Shown here: piece after piece, positions 49,301-60,898 of the stretch
Numbering within the stretch: position 1 is the first letter of the stretch
How the letters are laid out: each line of letters begins with the position of its first letter
Source: Asterias amurensis
Taxonomy: Eukaryota; Echinodermata; Asteroidea; Forcipulatida; Asteriidae
DNA length: 64,000 nucleotides
Assembly: GCF_032118995.1 (NCBI RefSeq)
Contig: NC_092665.1
Span: forward strand, 17,008,012 to 17,072,011
Direction: 5' to 3'
Made by a program: the position numbers and the translations under genes
The notes under the pieces: generated by a model
What the model was told of the DNA's origin: nothing
Database searches by the model: none
What the model saw: the letters and a program-made list of their open reading frames with translations, nothing else

Positions 49301-49907
49301 AATTTCTTGAACTCCTGGTCCTCCTGCCTCTTCTTCTTCTTCTTCATCTGACTCTGAGGCCTCATCAGAAACAACATCTAAGTTTTGAAATAGAAAACAT
49401 CAACGCATCAAATCAAAGTTCATATGTTTTGTACAAGTTTTGACAAATTAAAAACATTGTGCTTACATTACTGTTACAAATACAATTACAATTACATAAC
49501 CATAAGCTGATAAACAACAATTTTCAAAGATATTAGATTTACTACAAATAAAATTTAAAAAACTAACACATTTGCTTGGTCGTATTAACAAATTTCGAAC
49601 AGTAACTGGGTCAATGTTGCTTTATTATTTCTACCTCCATTGAGTCCATGGTCAGACGATGGATAAGTCGCAGGCACTCATGCTTGAAATGAAATAATTG
49701 TTGACATTTGACAATGTATGATGGGTTTATGATACTTTTGTCTTATTTGATTTTTTGAAAAAGAAAGTTTTTGAGTCCGATCTCTTGACATAAAAGTTAT
49801 AAATATTACTTGTATGCTGTTAAAGATGTATTACCAGTTTGTGATTTAGCTTTTTCTTCCTCTTCCTGATTTACAGATTTCTCGGTTGGTGTAGTGTTGG
49901 TCGCCAT
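46335..49907 (-). CDS. PPP1R7: Protein phosphatase 1 regulatory subunit 7 (sds22), 345 aa
   Basis: A leucine-rich-repeat protein that binds the catalytic subunit of PP1 and regulates its assembly and mitotic role. Coding exons, in transcript order: 49835-49907, 49256-49377, 48942-49007, 48555-48685, 48112-48274, 47716-47832, 47181-47285, 46743-46829, 46335-46508. All have GT-AG borders and matching phases. Residues 1-65 are an acidic tail containing SDEASESDEEEEEE. Residues about 66-320 are SDS22-type repeats of about 22 residues (for example LVNLTILDLSFNKIRKLEHL and LNHRRIEKIEGF), about eleven in all as in vertebrates. The C-terminal LRR cap ends LPSLTQIDATFTR, matching the family (human LPSVRQIDATFVRF). 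Length is near the human 360. The ATG is the first codon of exon 1, 308 bp from the divergent NECAP start. Confidence 0.96.
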
Positions 49908-50214
49908 CTTTAGCCTTTTGCACCTTTTGCTCGGTTTTATTTTTGATTGTCAAAAAGTTGAACAGCGACCTCTTGAGGAAAAATGTTGTCATGAGGAAAA
50001 ACACTGGTAAACAGCAGACACATATCTAAGTATTCCGTAGGTCGACATAGTACCAGCTGGTCAGCGTGAAAGTGTGTACATGATGTTGTACATTACGTCT
50101 CAATGACGTGTGTGTGTGTTTAGTCTACGTCTACTGACTAAACTGCATGTCAGTTGTTTTTATTTAATTATCGTTTATAAATTCCATCCCCTGAAACTTA
50201 TTTTGTAAAACAAA
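49908..50214. promoter_or_regulatory. Shared head-to-head promoter of PPP1R7 and NECAP
   Basis: Only 307 bp separate the two divergent start codons, so both 5' untranslated regions and both core promoters must fit here unless an untranslated exon lies elsewhere. It contains a CRE half site (ATGACGTG, near 50104) and TACGTCT nearby. TATAAA at 50176-50181 lies too close to the NECAP ATG to be an obvious TATA box. Both genes are housekeeping type, the usual setting for bidirectional promoters. Confidence 0.6.
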
Positions 50215-53200
50215 ATGTCTTTAGAATACGAGAGTGTTTTGTGTGTTAAGCCGGAGGTGCAGGTCTTTACAAAAATACCAGCAAGATCATCAAATCGGGG
50301 ATTTAGGTAAGTAAATTACGGCTGCCAATTCCTCAATCCTACTAATTTTCCATTTGTTATGTATTATTTATTATAATTAATTAAGCCCACTTGTATTGTA
50401 AGTTGTTTGTTGTTTGTTGTTGGGCTGCCTTTTTTACATGGCTCTCTTTTTAACATCAGTCTGTAAGTTGTAATGTTCAATAGTTGCTTGCATACTTTTA
50501 TCTAAAGACTAAACAATGCAATGATGTGATTATTATACAACTTCTGAAGTTCTGTTCTGATCAACATCCCAGACAGAGAAGGGGGGGGGGGGGTGGTCGT
50601 GACACATGATTTGGGGCTCTGGAATGACGATACACTAAGTACATGATGAAAAGGTTGTTTAATAAGGGAATCAATGTGTGGTGAAGAGGTTTTCGGAAAA
50701 GTTTCCGTATGGCGCCACCACTTTTTCATTCGATATGAAATAATATAGTATCTAATTTACCTCAATGAGATATCCCTTTTTGTAAAAATGAGTGAAAAGG
50801 TGGTGGCGCCATACGGAAAGTTATCCAGGTTTTCAACTAGTGGTTTAATCCAAACGTGGCCTGGTTCTTGATAATTTATCGAGACGTAGTCAAGGTAAAT
50901 TAGAAAAGAACCACTAGTTGAAAACCGATTCAATTCAACCATGATTCAACACACTTTGATTCACATTCATAAATACCTTTTCGGTCAAAAACATCATCAC
51001 TTTTTGGTCAAAAAGTAAAATAAATGCAAAAATTATAATTGTTAAATGATTTCTTTCAACACAACACCCCTCCACGCTCTCCGCTGCCCTCGCATAAACA
51101 AAAGGGAATGCTGTGGGCGTCGCGCGTATCGTGTGATGTTGCACAACTGTTTCAGCCGTTGCTCTCGACCAATAAGAATGAAGAAACTGTCTTATAAGAA
51201 CAGGTGCAAGGTCGCGTGTCACGCTCATGAATTAACACTTTTTACAGGTCATTAACAAAAGGTTTATGCACACCCACGTAATGCGCTCTCCACCAATAGG
51301 AGTAGAGTAACTGCCTGGGGTATTTATGAATATTTAATAATAATATTGATACTATAAATAATAAGTAACAGTAACACAGTCTCAACTTGTTTGTTCCAAA
51401 TGTTAATTGTCTGGTGGTTTTTGTTTAGCCAGCAAAGTCTAGAAACCTAGGCCCTGTGCTGTGGCCTGTGTAAGCTGTGACACCTGTGTTTATTATAAGG
51501 TGTGTGTGTAGTAATTAAATAAACATCGATTTACAGTAACAAAACATTTTGAAACCCAACCTTCCATAGTTGCGATAACGTAACCCTCCTCCCTCTCCGG
51601 CTTCACCGTCGGGAGGAGGGTTACATTATCGCAACTACACCTTCCATTAGTTTGATTTTGTGGCATTACTTTGACATTAAAACACAATACAGGGATTTTT
51701 AATCATCAACTTGAACAATCAAGTTATTTTATCTTTTAGGGCCTCAGAATGGAAATTAGATAGTCCAGAATGGATTGGGAGACTACGGATTGTGGCCAGA
51801 GGAAAAGAATGCGTTATTAAACTTGAAGACAAAACAACAGGTAAACTTTCCTAGTGTAAGGATTTGTTACAATGTACATTGTAAGACCAGCTGTCGATTT
51901 CACAAAACTCTTCCCAACTTAAGACTAATCTTAGGACTTAGGATGAGTCCCAGCCCTGCACTGTAACATGCAGACCTTAAGATTAATCCCAAGTTAGGAA
52001 GAATTATCGTCCTAACTCGAGATAAGACGAGTCCTAACTCTTTGTGAAATCGACGGCAGGTTATTTAAATTTCATCAGCATGGATACTTCTTCCCTCATT
52101 TTTATTGCAAGACTTTCTAGGGGGATTTTGCATTTAATGTTAAATCAGGCTTTGTAGATTTGGAACCCTATCATTTGTTTGTTTTATTTTATTGGTACAT
52201 GTTAAAAGTCATGGCCAAAGGACGGAATGACTTGGAATTATAAAATAAGAATAAATATGTTAAAAATATTAAGTTAAAGCACAAACAAGAGCCACAAAAG
52301 ACTTACTACAAAATATAGGAACACCAAGACGAAACAATAATTATGGGCCCAATCGGCCAGTTTGTCCTCATAGACACCAAGGATTTTCATTGAGCTATTC
52401 TTCTTGTTCTAAACCAACACTCTCTCGTTGAGATGTAGAAAAAAAGCCAAACCAGCGAGCTGTTCCCTTATACATCTCTTTAGAACTTCTTGCCTGGTAA
52501 ATGTTTGAACCCTTCCCATCCTACAATCTAGAGAGTTTAAGAAGGAATAGCATGTTCTGGTATATTCATGTAAAATTTGTTCTTTTTGTAGCCCCTTACC
52601 AAGAGTGGCTTTTAGCCTTGTTTGGGGCAAACTTGCATGGACAAATTAATTGAATTAAACAAACAATAGAGCCTGGTAGTATAGCCTACATGTAGGCTGA
52701 GGCCTTACTACACATGAAGAGTCCAGTGGATCCTTATTTCAGTAATTCTATTTGAAATTCCCCTACATTATTCCAGGTGAACTGTTTGCTGAGGCACCAG
52801 TGGAGCAATTTCCTAGTATAGCAGTGGAGGCAGTGCTAGATTCCAGTCGATACTTTGTCATCAGAATATCAGATTCAGGTGTGTACTCTCAATCTAAGGA
52901 CATTTTAGTTTCAGGCACAATTCTTTTTTAATAGAAATATCAAATTATCAACAAGTAAAACATACATGTCTGATGTATGATGTGCATTGTCGCTATAGAA
53001 TAGAATACTCATTGCTGTTTTTTTTTGTTCCTTTACAGGTCGTAAGGCTTTTGTTGGTAAATACTCATTGCTGTTTTTTTTGTTCCTTTACAGGTCGTAA
53101 GGCTTTTGTTGGTATTGGTTTCACAGACCGAGGAGACTCATTCGACTTCAACGTTGCTCTTCAAGATCACTTCAAGTAAAAATCTTTTTCTTCACCATCC

Positions 53201-55264
53201 ACTTACCTGCTTCCCAAAAGTTGTTATCTGTTCTGATTTTGAATTTGTAAAAAAAAAGATGTAGGAACTTCTCTTTTCACATTGTAAACTTGTACCTTTT
53301 AAATGAAAGAAAGGACAAGACGACCATACTCAAAAGGCAACTTTAATGACTTGCTAGCCTACGCCACTCTATTACAAAAACAACCTGACCGTTTTCTATT
53401 GTATGTTTATTTGCAATTCTCAAAAGATGGTTTCCATGTTATACAAATGAAATTCTTTTTTGCATGTTGACCATTAGAAGACAGAATTGAATATCCATAA
53501 CCAATCGGGGAGTATAGTTTATTAAAATACTGATTGGATCACCCTGGTTCAATACAAATATAATATCTTTATATTCCTTGTTCGCAGATGGCTAAAGCAG
53601 TCTAAAGAGATTGAAGAACAAGAAAAGAATGCAGAGACGAACCCGGGCCCAAAGCTGGACTTGGGCTTCAAGGAGGGACAGACTATTAAAATAAATATTG
53701 GGGTGAGGAAGTTAGCTCGAGTTAAGGCCATTCTGTTCTTGTGCACTGCAGAGCTTACTGTCAGCAAAATGTCTTTGTTGTTCAGATTGGATTATTAGCT
53801 GTAATATGTCCTGTGTACTAATGTTGGGTTAAAAAGTTCAGCATGTAAAATAACTAAGGGAATTACTGTGGAAAAAGTAGTGGTTTTTATTTCAGTCCAC
53901 CAACTAGTCAGAGCCTGTGTCCTTGAGCAAATACTCTACAAACTTGCTATAACCGCTATTTGATTGGTGTTACAATCTCTGCAAACTAGGAAATATATTG
54001 GGATATTGAAGAACCCAGAAAAATGAGTTCACGCAGGGCTAGCTAATAACTCATCTTTCAAGTTTGTTCCTTTCTCTTCATTGTAGGGTAAGAAAACAGG
54101 AACATCATCATCTAGACCAAGGAGCACAGGGGGTGGGATTGCTGCACCAGGTCTTCTTCCCCCACCCCCTGGAGGTGTTAAACCACCCATACAACCCGCT
54201 CCTGGTGCAATAGGTACCCAGTCTGGAGGTCAGAGTTCAATGGGCATATTTACCCAGCAGCAGCAACAGCAGCCAAATGTACTACAACAACCTAATAATA
54301 ACTTTGGCATTTTCGGTAAATAGCATTTTATCCTCTTATTAACTTAAGACAAACTAATTCATAAACCCTAACCACCCCAGAAATCTCTAAACTTACTTAC
54401 CATAAAGATGATTTTGATGGAGATTGTCCCAGTCTTATCAGAATTCTGAATTCTAATCTTACCAGAATCCAATTATGTGCATTGATTTAGCATTGAAGAT
54501 ATTTTATATATGGGTTGCGTGTTGGGTTAAGCCATTCCCACTGATCATTGTTTTAATGTATTATTCCACTATAATCATCTCCTCCAGGTGGCAATAATCA
54601 AGTGCAGTCAAGTCTCGACTTATTAGGAGGGTTTGGAGCCCCAGGAATGCCACAAGCTTCAGCACAGCCAATGACACAACCGATGACACAACCGATGACA
54701 CAACCCATGACACAACCCATGGTACAACCCATGGTACAACCCATGGCGCAACCTATGGCGCAACCTATGGCACAACCTATGGCACAGCAAACCCAACAAG
54801 CATCAACAGACTGGGGGGATTTTACGAGTGCCCAGTAAGTGTTGTCTTTTGTTTGTTGTTAACAAGCTAAAAACCTAACATGTAAGTTAACCCATACATA
54901 ACCAATAACCAGCTTTTGTTTGAAAGTTATTCTATCTTTTATGACAGGTAGGATTTGAATTTCTTTTTTCACTGAATTTTGTCTATGGTTGTTTGCTATT
55001 GTGAAAAGAATTATCAGTTTAACAAACACATCCTCAATTTGCCTTGATTGTTTTTTATCAGAATCCATAGTTTGTGTTGTGCTGCTTATTATGACAAACG
55101 GAAGTTTAGGTTTTGAATGTCCAAGTATTGAAAGGATTGAATCTTTATCATTTTATGAATATTGAAACAAAATAAAAGCAATGAGAATTCTTCAAATTTC
55201 ACATCATAATGTTCTTATTCTGTTTAGATCTGGAGGTGCTAAGAATAGCTGGGTAACATTCTGA
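50215..55264 (+). CDS. NECAP1: Adaptin ear-binding coat-associated protein (NECAP), 334 aa
   Basis: Helps AP-2 and clathrin in endocytosis. Coding exons: 50215-50306, 51740-51840, 52777-52878, 53094-53175, 53588-53702, 54087-54315, 54588-54834, 55228-55264; phases match. The N-terminal PH-like (PHear) domain, residues about 1-165, is strongly conserved: [62 protein letters not shown]. The tail (166-334) is Pro/Gln-rich and contains ten consecutive four-residue repeats of (A/T/V)QPM (about 266-305), absent from vertebrate NECAPs as I remember them. Two adaptor-binding motifs are present: WGDF (about 316-319) and the extreme C-terminal WVTF, corresponding to the vertebrate WVQF end. The tail makes it longer than NECAP1 (275). 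Vertebrate NECAP1 and NECAP2 are paralogues, so this is probably their common orthologue. Exon 4 has a duplicated acceptor. Confidence 0.95.
50695..50826. mobile_element. 132-bp MITE in NECAP intron 1
   Basis: Terminal inverted repeats contain TTTCCGTATGGCGCCACCAC. It is flanked by an 8-bp duplication AGGTTTTC (50687-50694 and 50827-50834), typical of hAT-type insertion. It appears inserted into the left end of the neighbouring inverted-repeat element. Confidence 0.7.
50828..50926. mobile_element. Inverted-repeat element adjacent to the MITE
   Basis: Eighteen-base perfect inverted repeats, GGTTTTCAACTAGTGGTT at 50828-50845 and its complement at 50909-50926, enclose about 63 bp. The left end overlaps the target duplication of the preceding MITE, which suggests the MITE landed inside this older element. 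Its own target duplication is not clear. Confidence 0.6.
51567..51637. mobile_element. 71-bp hairpin of the TAGTTGCG foldback family
   Basis: Both ends match the terminal repeats of the long element at 31366 (TAGTTGCGATAACGTAACCC), leaving almost no internal sequence. Flanks AACCTTCCA (51558-51566) and CACCTTCCA (51638-51646) agree at eight of nine positions. It is thus a minimal derivative of the same family, inserted in NECAP intron 1 near the second exon. Confidence 0.8.
51890..52058. mobile_element. Foldback MITE with TCGATTTCACAAA ends, NECAP intron 2
   Basis: Ends share TCGATTTCACAAA (from 51894) with its complement TTTGTGAAATCGA near 52042-52054. The arms pair imperfectly across the whole element, with repeated TAGGACT and TCCTAACT words. 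No coding capacity. A target duplication could not be fixed. Confidence 0.7.
53004..53113 (+). repeat. Tandem duplication carrying the acceptor and start of NECAP exon 4
   Basis: A 55/56-bp unit (AATACTCATTGCTG, a T run, GTTCCTTTACAG and the exon start GTCGTAAGGCTTTTGTTGGT) occurs twice. The acceptors are at 53037-53038 and 53092-53093. Only the second gives a full-length protein. The first would add 55 bases and reach TAA after the phrase AGGTCGTAA. Confidence 0.9.
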
Positions 55265-58200
55265 GAACATCCAATCAGATTCATCATACTTAAAGATTGA
55301 GCTAAAGCAACCAATAACACCATCCCGTTCACATCCATGTAGTCATTCCTGCTAGACGATTGGCTGAGGTGCTTAATCAGCTGAATCACCATAGAAACCA
55401 GCTTTCTCATCCAACATTAGTTGTTCTGACTAACTAGTCGTTCTGACTAGCTATCGATGTTGTAGTAAGTATGGTAATGAAATACTGCAAGCAGGCTTTG
55501 TAATTTGCATCCATCGTATCATTAGGTTTTAACAGCCTCCACTCCTCCCCAACAAATAAATATATTAATAAATATACATGTACAAAAAGTCTGAAAAAAG
55601 CATTTCAACAATAAACAAAAGTAGTGAAGGCCTTGTGTTCCATCCCCTACAGTGTATATTTCTCAAGAACTAAAGGCAACATGATGTGAGAGGTACATGT
55701 ATCAATGATATTAAACCGAGTAATGCATCTACCCACACTGACATACATTTAATATGAACAAATGATTATTGTCATTACAATTCATCACGTATTCCGCAGA
55801 GATAATAAATACAAGTACATGTACACTGAATAGTGAGGAATGAAAGTACCTTGTTATGATTGATTTATGCATCGAAAGGAAAAGTAGAGAATAGATGTCA
55901 AAACATTCAGTAAGTTCATGTCATTCATGTGTACTTTCTTTCCCCAATATCCCATAATGCAAGTACTTGTTTCAAGTTGTATTATTACAAAGCAAAATTC
56001 TGGCAATGTAATAACTATTTGTAAATAATGTCGACAGTTGCCTATTATCAAGTGTTTAATATAGTAATGTCATGTTTTCATAACAACAAGTTATGTGAAG
56101 TTTTTACTGGACAGGTCTGATACATTATTAAGTGGCACAATTTTTCTCTCTAATCAATTTGTGTTCAATTCAAATGATTATTTCAATTCTTATTTGCCTA
56201 AATTGTAGAAGTTAAGGACCCCACAATGTTATTGATAACAAATATCACTTTCCATAATAATTACTTCTTCCGGCCTCCCATTTGTTCCCTAAATGTTTAC
56301 ATGGAAAACAAACCAAAGAAGAAGGTTAATGTTAGAGATTGGTAGATGTACATGGTTTTTGTTCTGTATTTAAGAGGAATTGATGGGTTTCATTCAATCA
56401 TGGAGGTAGACATACCTCTATGATTCATTTAAGATGTCATCCCTTTACATCACAGTTAAACTACATGTTAATCACATTCCAAAATGGACAGAAACTTAGG
56501 TAAAATGTCTTATTTTGAGAGAAATGCTTTCCTTACAAGTATACAGTTAAATATATTTATACTCATTTCTAATTTGTCTTGTAACTTGTAGGGTCAGTCC
56601 CTAAAACATTTGAACAAGTGTTCTTGAATAAAAGCAAAAATGTGAAGCGTGTAGATGTTCTGTCGCGTTGCAACTGTAGTTTGGGGAACATTTCAGCGGT
56701 CTAATTCTCCTTTAATGAAATGTTATTAAAGGAGGCAATGATTTTAAGGTATAAAGGTTTAATGCGGATGGGAAAACCTCCCAAACTTATCATCAGCTAT
56801 AATTATAAGCCTGTACAATTAGTTTTTATTAACAATATTCTTTTCACAGATAAAGAGCAGTGAAGAAATGTAATTCAACAACACTAAAAACTATTATACC
56901 GTGTCGCTCTGTCCAAACAAAATGTTGTTGGGTTATTTGTTGTGTAACTTTTTCATCTTATGATGAACACACCTTACTGAAAACTACAAGTAGATAAGAC
57001 AATTATTAGTGCAGTCTCAAGCTCTTACAATCTATGGTAGACGTTTTGTGATTTGCTTTGGGTTGGTGATGGTGCTTGTTGATTTTTATGAATTTTTGTT
57101 AAATAAGTGTTTCATCGATCAAGAAAATAGTATAGGCCTAGATGTTTTACGATGTAAATTGACGTGTCTTTCTATTGCAGAAGCTCATCTCATATTTGAA
57201 GCACCAAGAAATGTTTGCTTCACAGAAAAAGATCTTAGGTTAATTTATAAGAACAGAAAGGAAGATTGTTGATTAAAATAGGGTTCATATCCTGTTAACA
57301 GTTTTGTGCAATTATGTTGGTTATCAAAAGCTCTCATTTGAGTTTAGTGTGAACTGCGCATGGTGGGGCATTGTGCCGATCTCACATCAAAGATAATATT
57401 TGTGTGTGTGTTTGGTGCTTTGTTTCAATGAAACAAGTCTTTTAAGTTTCAGACGAACAACTACATGAAATTTTGTACGTTCCCCTTCATTTGTTTCTTG
57501 GTTAACCGTTTTAAACCAAATGAATAAGAAAGATTGGTACTGACGTTTATAAAATAACAATATTGTGGCCAGATAAAAGAAATGTTTACAAGCTCCTTGA
57601 ATCTTAAAATGCCTTTCTTGTGGATTGGTGACCACTTAAATGGTTGTTTATGAAACATGATGGGGATCTGTGAAGAATGTGTAAATGAAGTCTTTAATTT
57701 GAGGAAACATTTTTTTTTTTTATTCAGTTTGTAAATTTGGATCGCTGAATGGATATTTTGACAACAAATTGATGGCAACAAATCAATGACAAATGTAATA
57801 TACATGTAGTTTTTTGTTGTTTGTTTCCCTGTCCCTTTTTTCCGTTCTTTACATCAAGACTCACTGTTACCCTGGTATTGAGCTAATATACATTAATGTA
57901 CTTCATATGAGTCCATGGAATGGTTTCAATAAGTGATGCGATTCCCGGTTTCATATTAAGGTTTACAATACAATACAATAAATAATGCTTAGTTTGGGGA
58001 TAAAGGTCTGTATAACTAATGTGAATTTGTTTTTTATAACAAGGGAATGATCATTTTCCTGATGTGTAATTCACAAAACCAGAATAGTGTACATTTATGT
58101 TACGTTTATTAACCAGTACTCTAAGTTGACCAATCATGTGTTTATATAGTCTTTGTATGAAGAGTGACTATCGTGTTCCGATTTCAGCGCAGTGTATTAT

Positions 58201-60898
58201 CAACATTTCCAAACACATTATTTTCTATATCTTTGAGATCCACAATTTAAACACTGAGGGTAATGACGTAGGCTGTTCGCGTTTTCTGCTTGTGGCTTGA
58301 AAGTGGTGGACCGAGCTTTGACCTAATTGGTTTAGATCTGGTGGTTGTGATGAAGGCTATGTAAGCACATCCACTCAGTCCACCTTGTGGTTCAAAAAGG
58401 GATGTAATATCATCCAAGAATTAGGATCATGGTCTCAGTTTGGTGGTGACTCTTCGTATAAGGATATACCTCACCTCCATGATAATGATGATAAAATATT
58501 ACTGCACTATATTAAAGAGATATTATTTAACTTGTACAAAGAATAATTATGGTAAATGGATAGGTACACACATCATGATGATAAATAAACGTTTGACAAC
58601 GTGAGATTTGGGTAATGCTTCGTCATTTCTTTGAATCTGTTATATCATTATGGTAAATGGATAGGTACACACATCATGATGATAAATAAACGTTTGACAA
58701 CGTGAGATTTGGGTAATGCTTCGTCATGTCTTTGAATCTGTTATATCATTGAGTAAACCGTCTGACAATATTTTCTAAATAACTTATTTACAACTCATGG
58801 AAACTTTTAGATCGCTATTTTACAAATAAAATAGCTCTCCGTACTATTTGTAAATTAAACGGGAAAGTTCAAAGAGGGCTTTTATGACACAAACCTAGGC
58901 ACTAGATTTCACAATGGTATAACCATGGATGTATAGGAATGGTTCTGCTTGCGTTTGATGATTGTATTAGTGTTACCGCAGTTTGTATGGCATAGCTCAA
59001 TGACTTTTTGTTCTCATGAGTTCTGAATCTGAGTTGCAAAGTCAATAATGGCGAACTATTGCTCCATGACTAAACATATACAGATCAAATCCAGCTTATG
59101 TGGTTGTTTCAAATCACAGCGCTGTTGGTGTTGGGTTACCTCCACTGTTCAGAATTGGACCTTGAACAGATATCAAAGGAAGTTAGCGTTGAGTAGGGTG
59201 GAGGATTTCCGCGGGTCTGTGTGTACGGTCGGTTAAAATGACCTCCAGTGCAGTGCGAAAGGTATGTTAAATTACCGCTAAACTATTTAGCATTGCTTCC
59301 CGGTTCAGCCTCTTTTTGATAGACACAAAGCCGCACTGTATACATAATATTGCGTAACCTGTTCATCGGGTACATGGGCTTGGTCATCCACGACACGGTG
59401 TCAGTTTAAAACTCCTATCATCCCACACAGTCAACACCCTGGAGGTTACCATCTAAGGTCCGCACTTGACAAGATTTGGTTGGTGAGTTTGGATACAATA
59501 CGTTACCATGTTCTTCTCTGCATGAGTTTTGTCTTTTCTCCATTAATAACTTTTGCTTTTTGGACAACCATTGGGCCGTAATGACAATAAATATTCGTTC
59601 ACCTATATATCATGGAACTTTTTTATCATCTATACCTCCATGCATACATATAGGTACAAATTTACTCGGTGTTATAACTCATGTTCTTTAGACGTAACAG
59701 TGATCATCTAGATTGTGTTTTGTGTGGAATCAATCAGCTGTGGAATTTTCGATCAGCGGGGGCGGTACGTAAAGTTGAAGCCTCAAAATGTCAAGGCTTA
59801 ATATTGTTCTATTAACAATGTCGACTGCACCTAGTTTCTCTGTATGACTCGAACCAAACAGTGCATGTGCCCATTTCCCAAAGGCCAATAAGGTTGCTGT
59901 CACTCAGGAGCGCCATTTATAGTTGTCACTGTCATCAATGAACCAACACTGATCTTGGACCCGTTTTGACACGAAAGCTACAGAGGCAGTTTGTGAACTA
60001 TCACTCATCTCATGTAAAAAGGCCTAAAAATTCTCCACAGTTCTGTTTAACATCCATTGTTTATAGACTCTAAAGCATTTGGTGTTCAGTTCAATTCACT
60101 ATGAAAAGATGTCAACTTGATGCAAAAAAGAAAAGTTATTCCCGTTTTAGATCAAAGACAGCACAGCATTTATAAACATTCTTAATAAAACTCTTAAATG
60201 CATAATATTATAGTCAATTGTTTGACTCTTGAGGAAACCGATTGAAGTGTTGCGTCGAACTCCTCACCTCTTCTGAAACGGTAACGATTTTCAAATAATG
60301 ATAGTAAAACGAAAGACGCGAAGATATTTTTAAGTGAGCTTCTTCACAGCTTCGACAGGCTTACTTTTTGCTGTGTTTTTGCATCGTTTATACCCCAAAA
60401 TGAAATTAATAGATGTCACCATGTTGCCTTTAAGACCTACATTTTTAGCAACCGAGGGCATGCCACGCCCTAGTGGTACATCTAACGCTTGGTGCCAGGG
60501 AATAGTGGATTTATTTTTTGGCTGAAGATTTTGGTACGTTTTGTTTTTAACAATTCTTCGCAAGGATCGTATTATGGACCATTTGCATTCATCTAATGAG
60601 TAATAATCATATTTCAAAGTAAGACCCAAAACATGCTTTATTGTTTTCTTAAAAACGAAAGGTTTAATTTCCTGTTCTTGTTTGATGTGTGGGTGCGGTG
60701 AGATCGCATCGGCCTTTCAATGAGGTCAACTGTACAGAAGTCTTTTTATTGAGTGTTTGAGTTAACGTTTAAAAACTTACAATGTCACTTACCCCCCCCC
60801 CCCCCCCCCCCGATTAACATAATAAAACTACCGTATGTGTCTCTCAGTGGAAAATTGACTACATCTTCTAGATCAACCGTATAATTCTCAAGAGCAAG
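55265..60898. other. NECAP 3' untranslated region and spacer
   Basis: No coding exon is supported. Several AATAAA sites from about 55553 onward could end NECAP transcripts. The segment ATGACCTCCAGTGCAGTGCG before a GTATGT donor near 59271 looks like a first exon but has no partner I can identify. A 101-bp direct duplication lies at 58546, and a run of 20 C at 60792-60811 about 90 bp before the dehydrogenase start codon. Confidence 0.5.
58546..58749. repeat. 101-bp tandem duplication
   Basis: Two adjacent copies beginning ATTATGGTAAATGGATAGGT and ending TTATATCATT, nearly identical (one T/G difference seen). Recent duplication in non-coding DNA. Confidence 0.88.

Noticed and set aside
59237-59272. 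Short ATG segment ending in a GTATGT donor as a first exon of the dehydrogenase
   Set aside because: The dehydrogenase already has a good ATG and complete nucleotide-binding start at 60899, with no acceptor before it that would fit.
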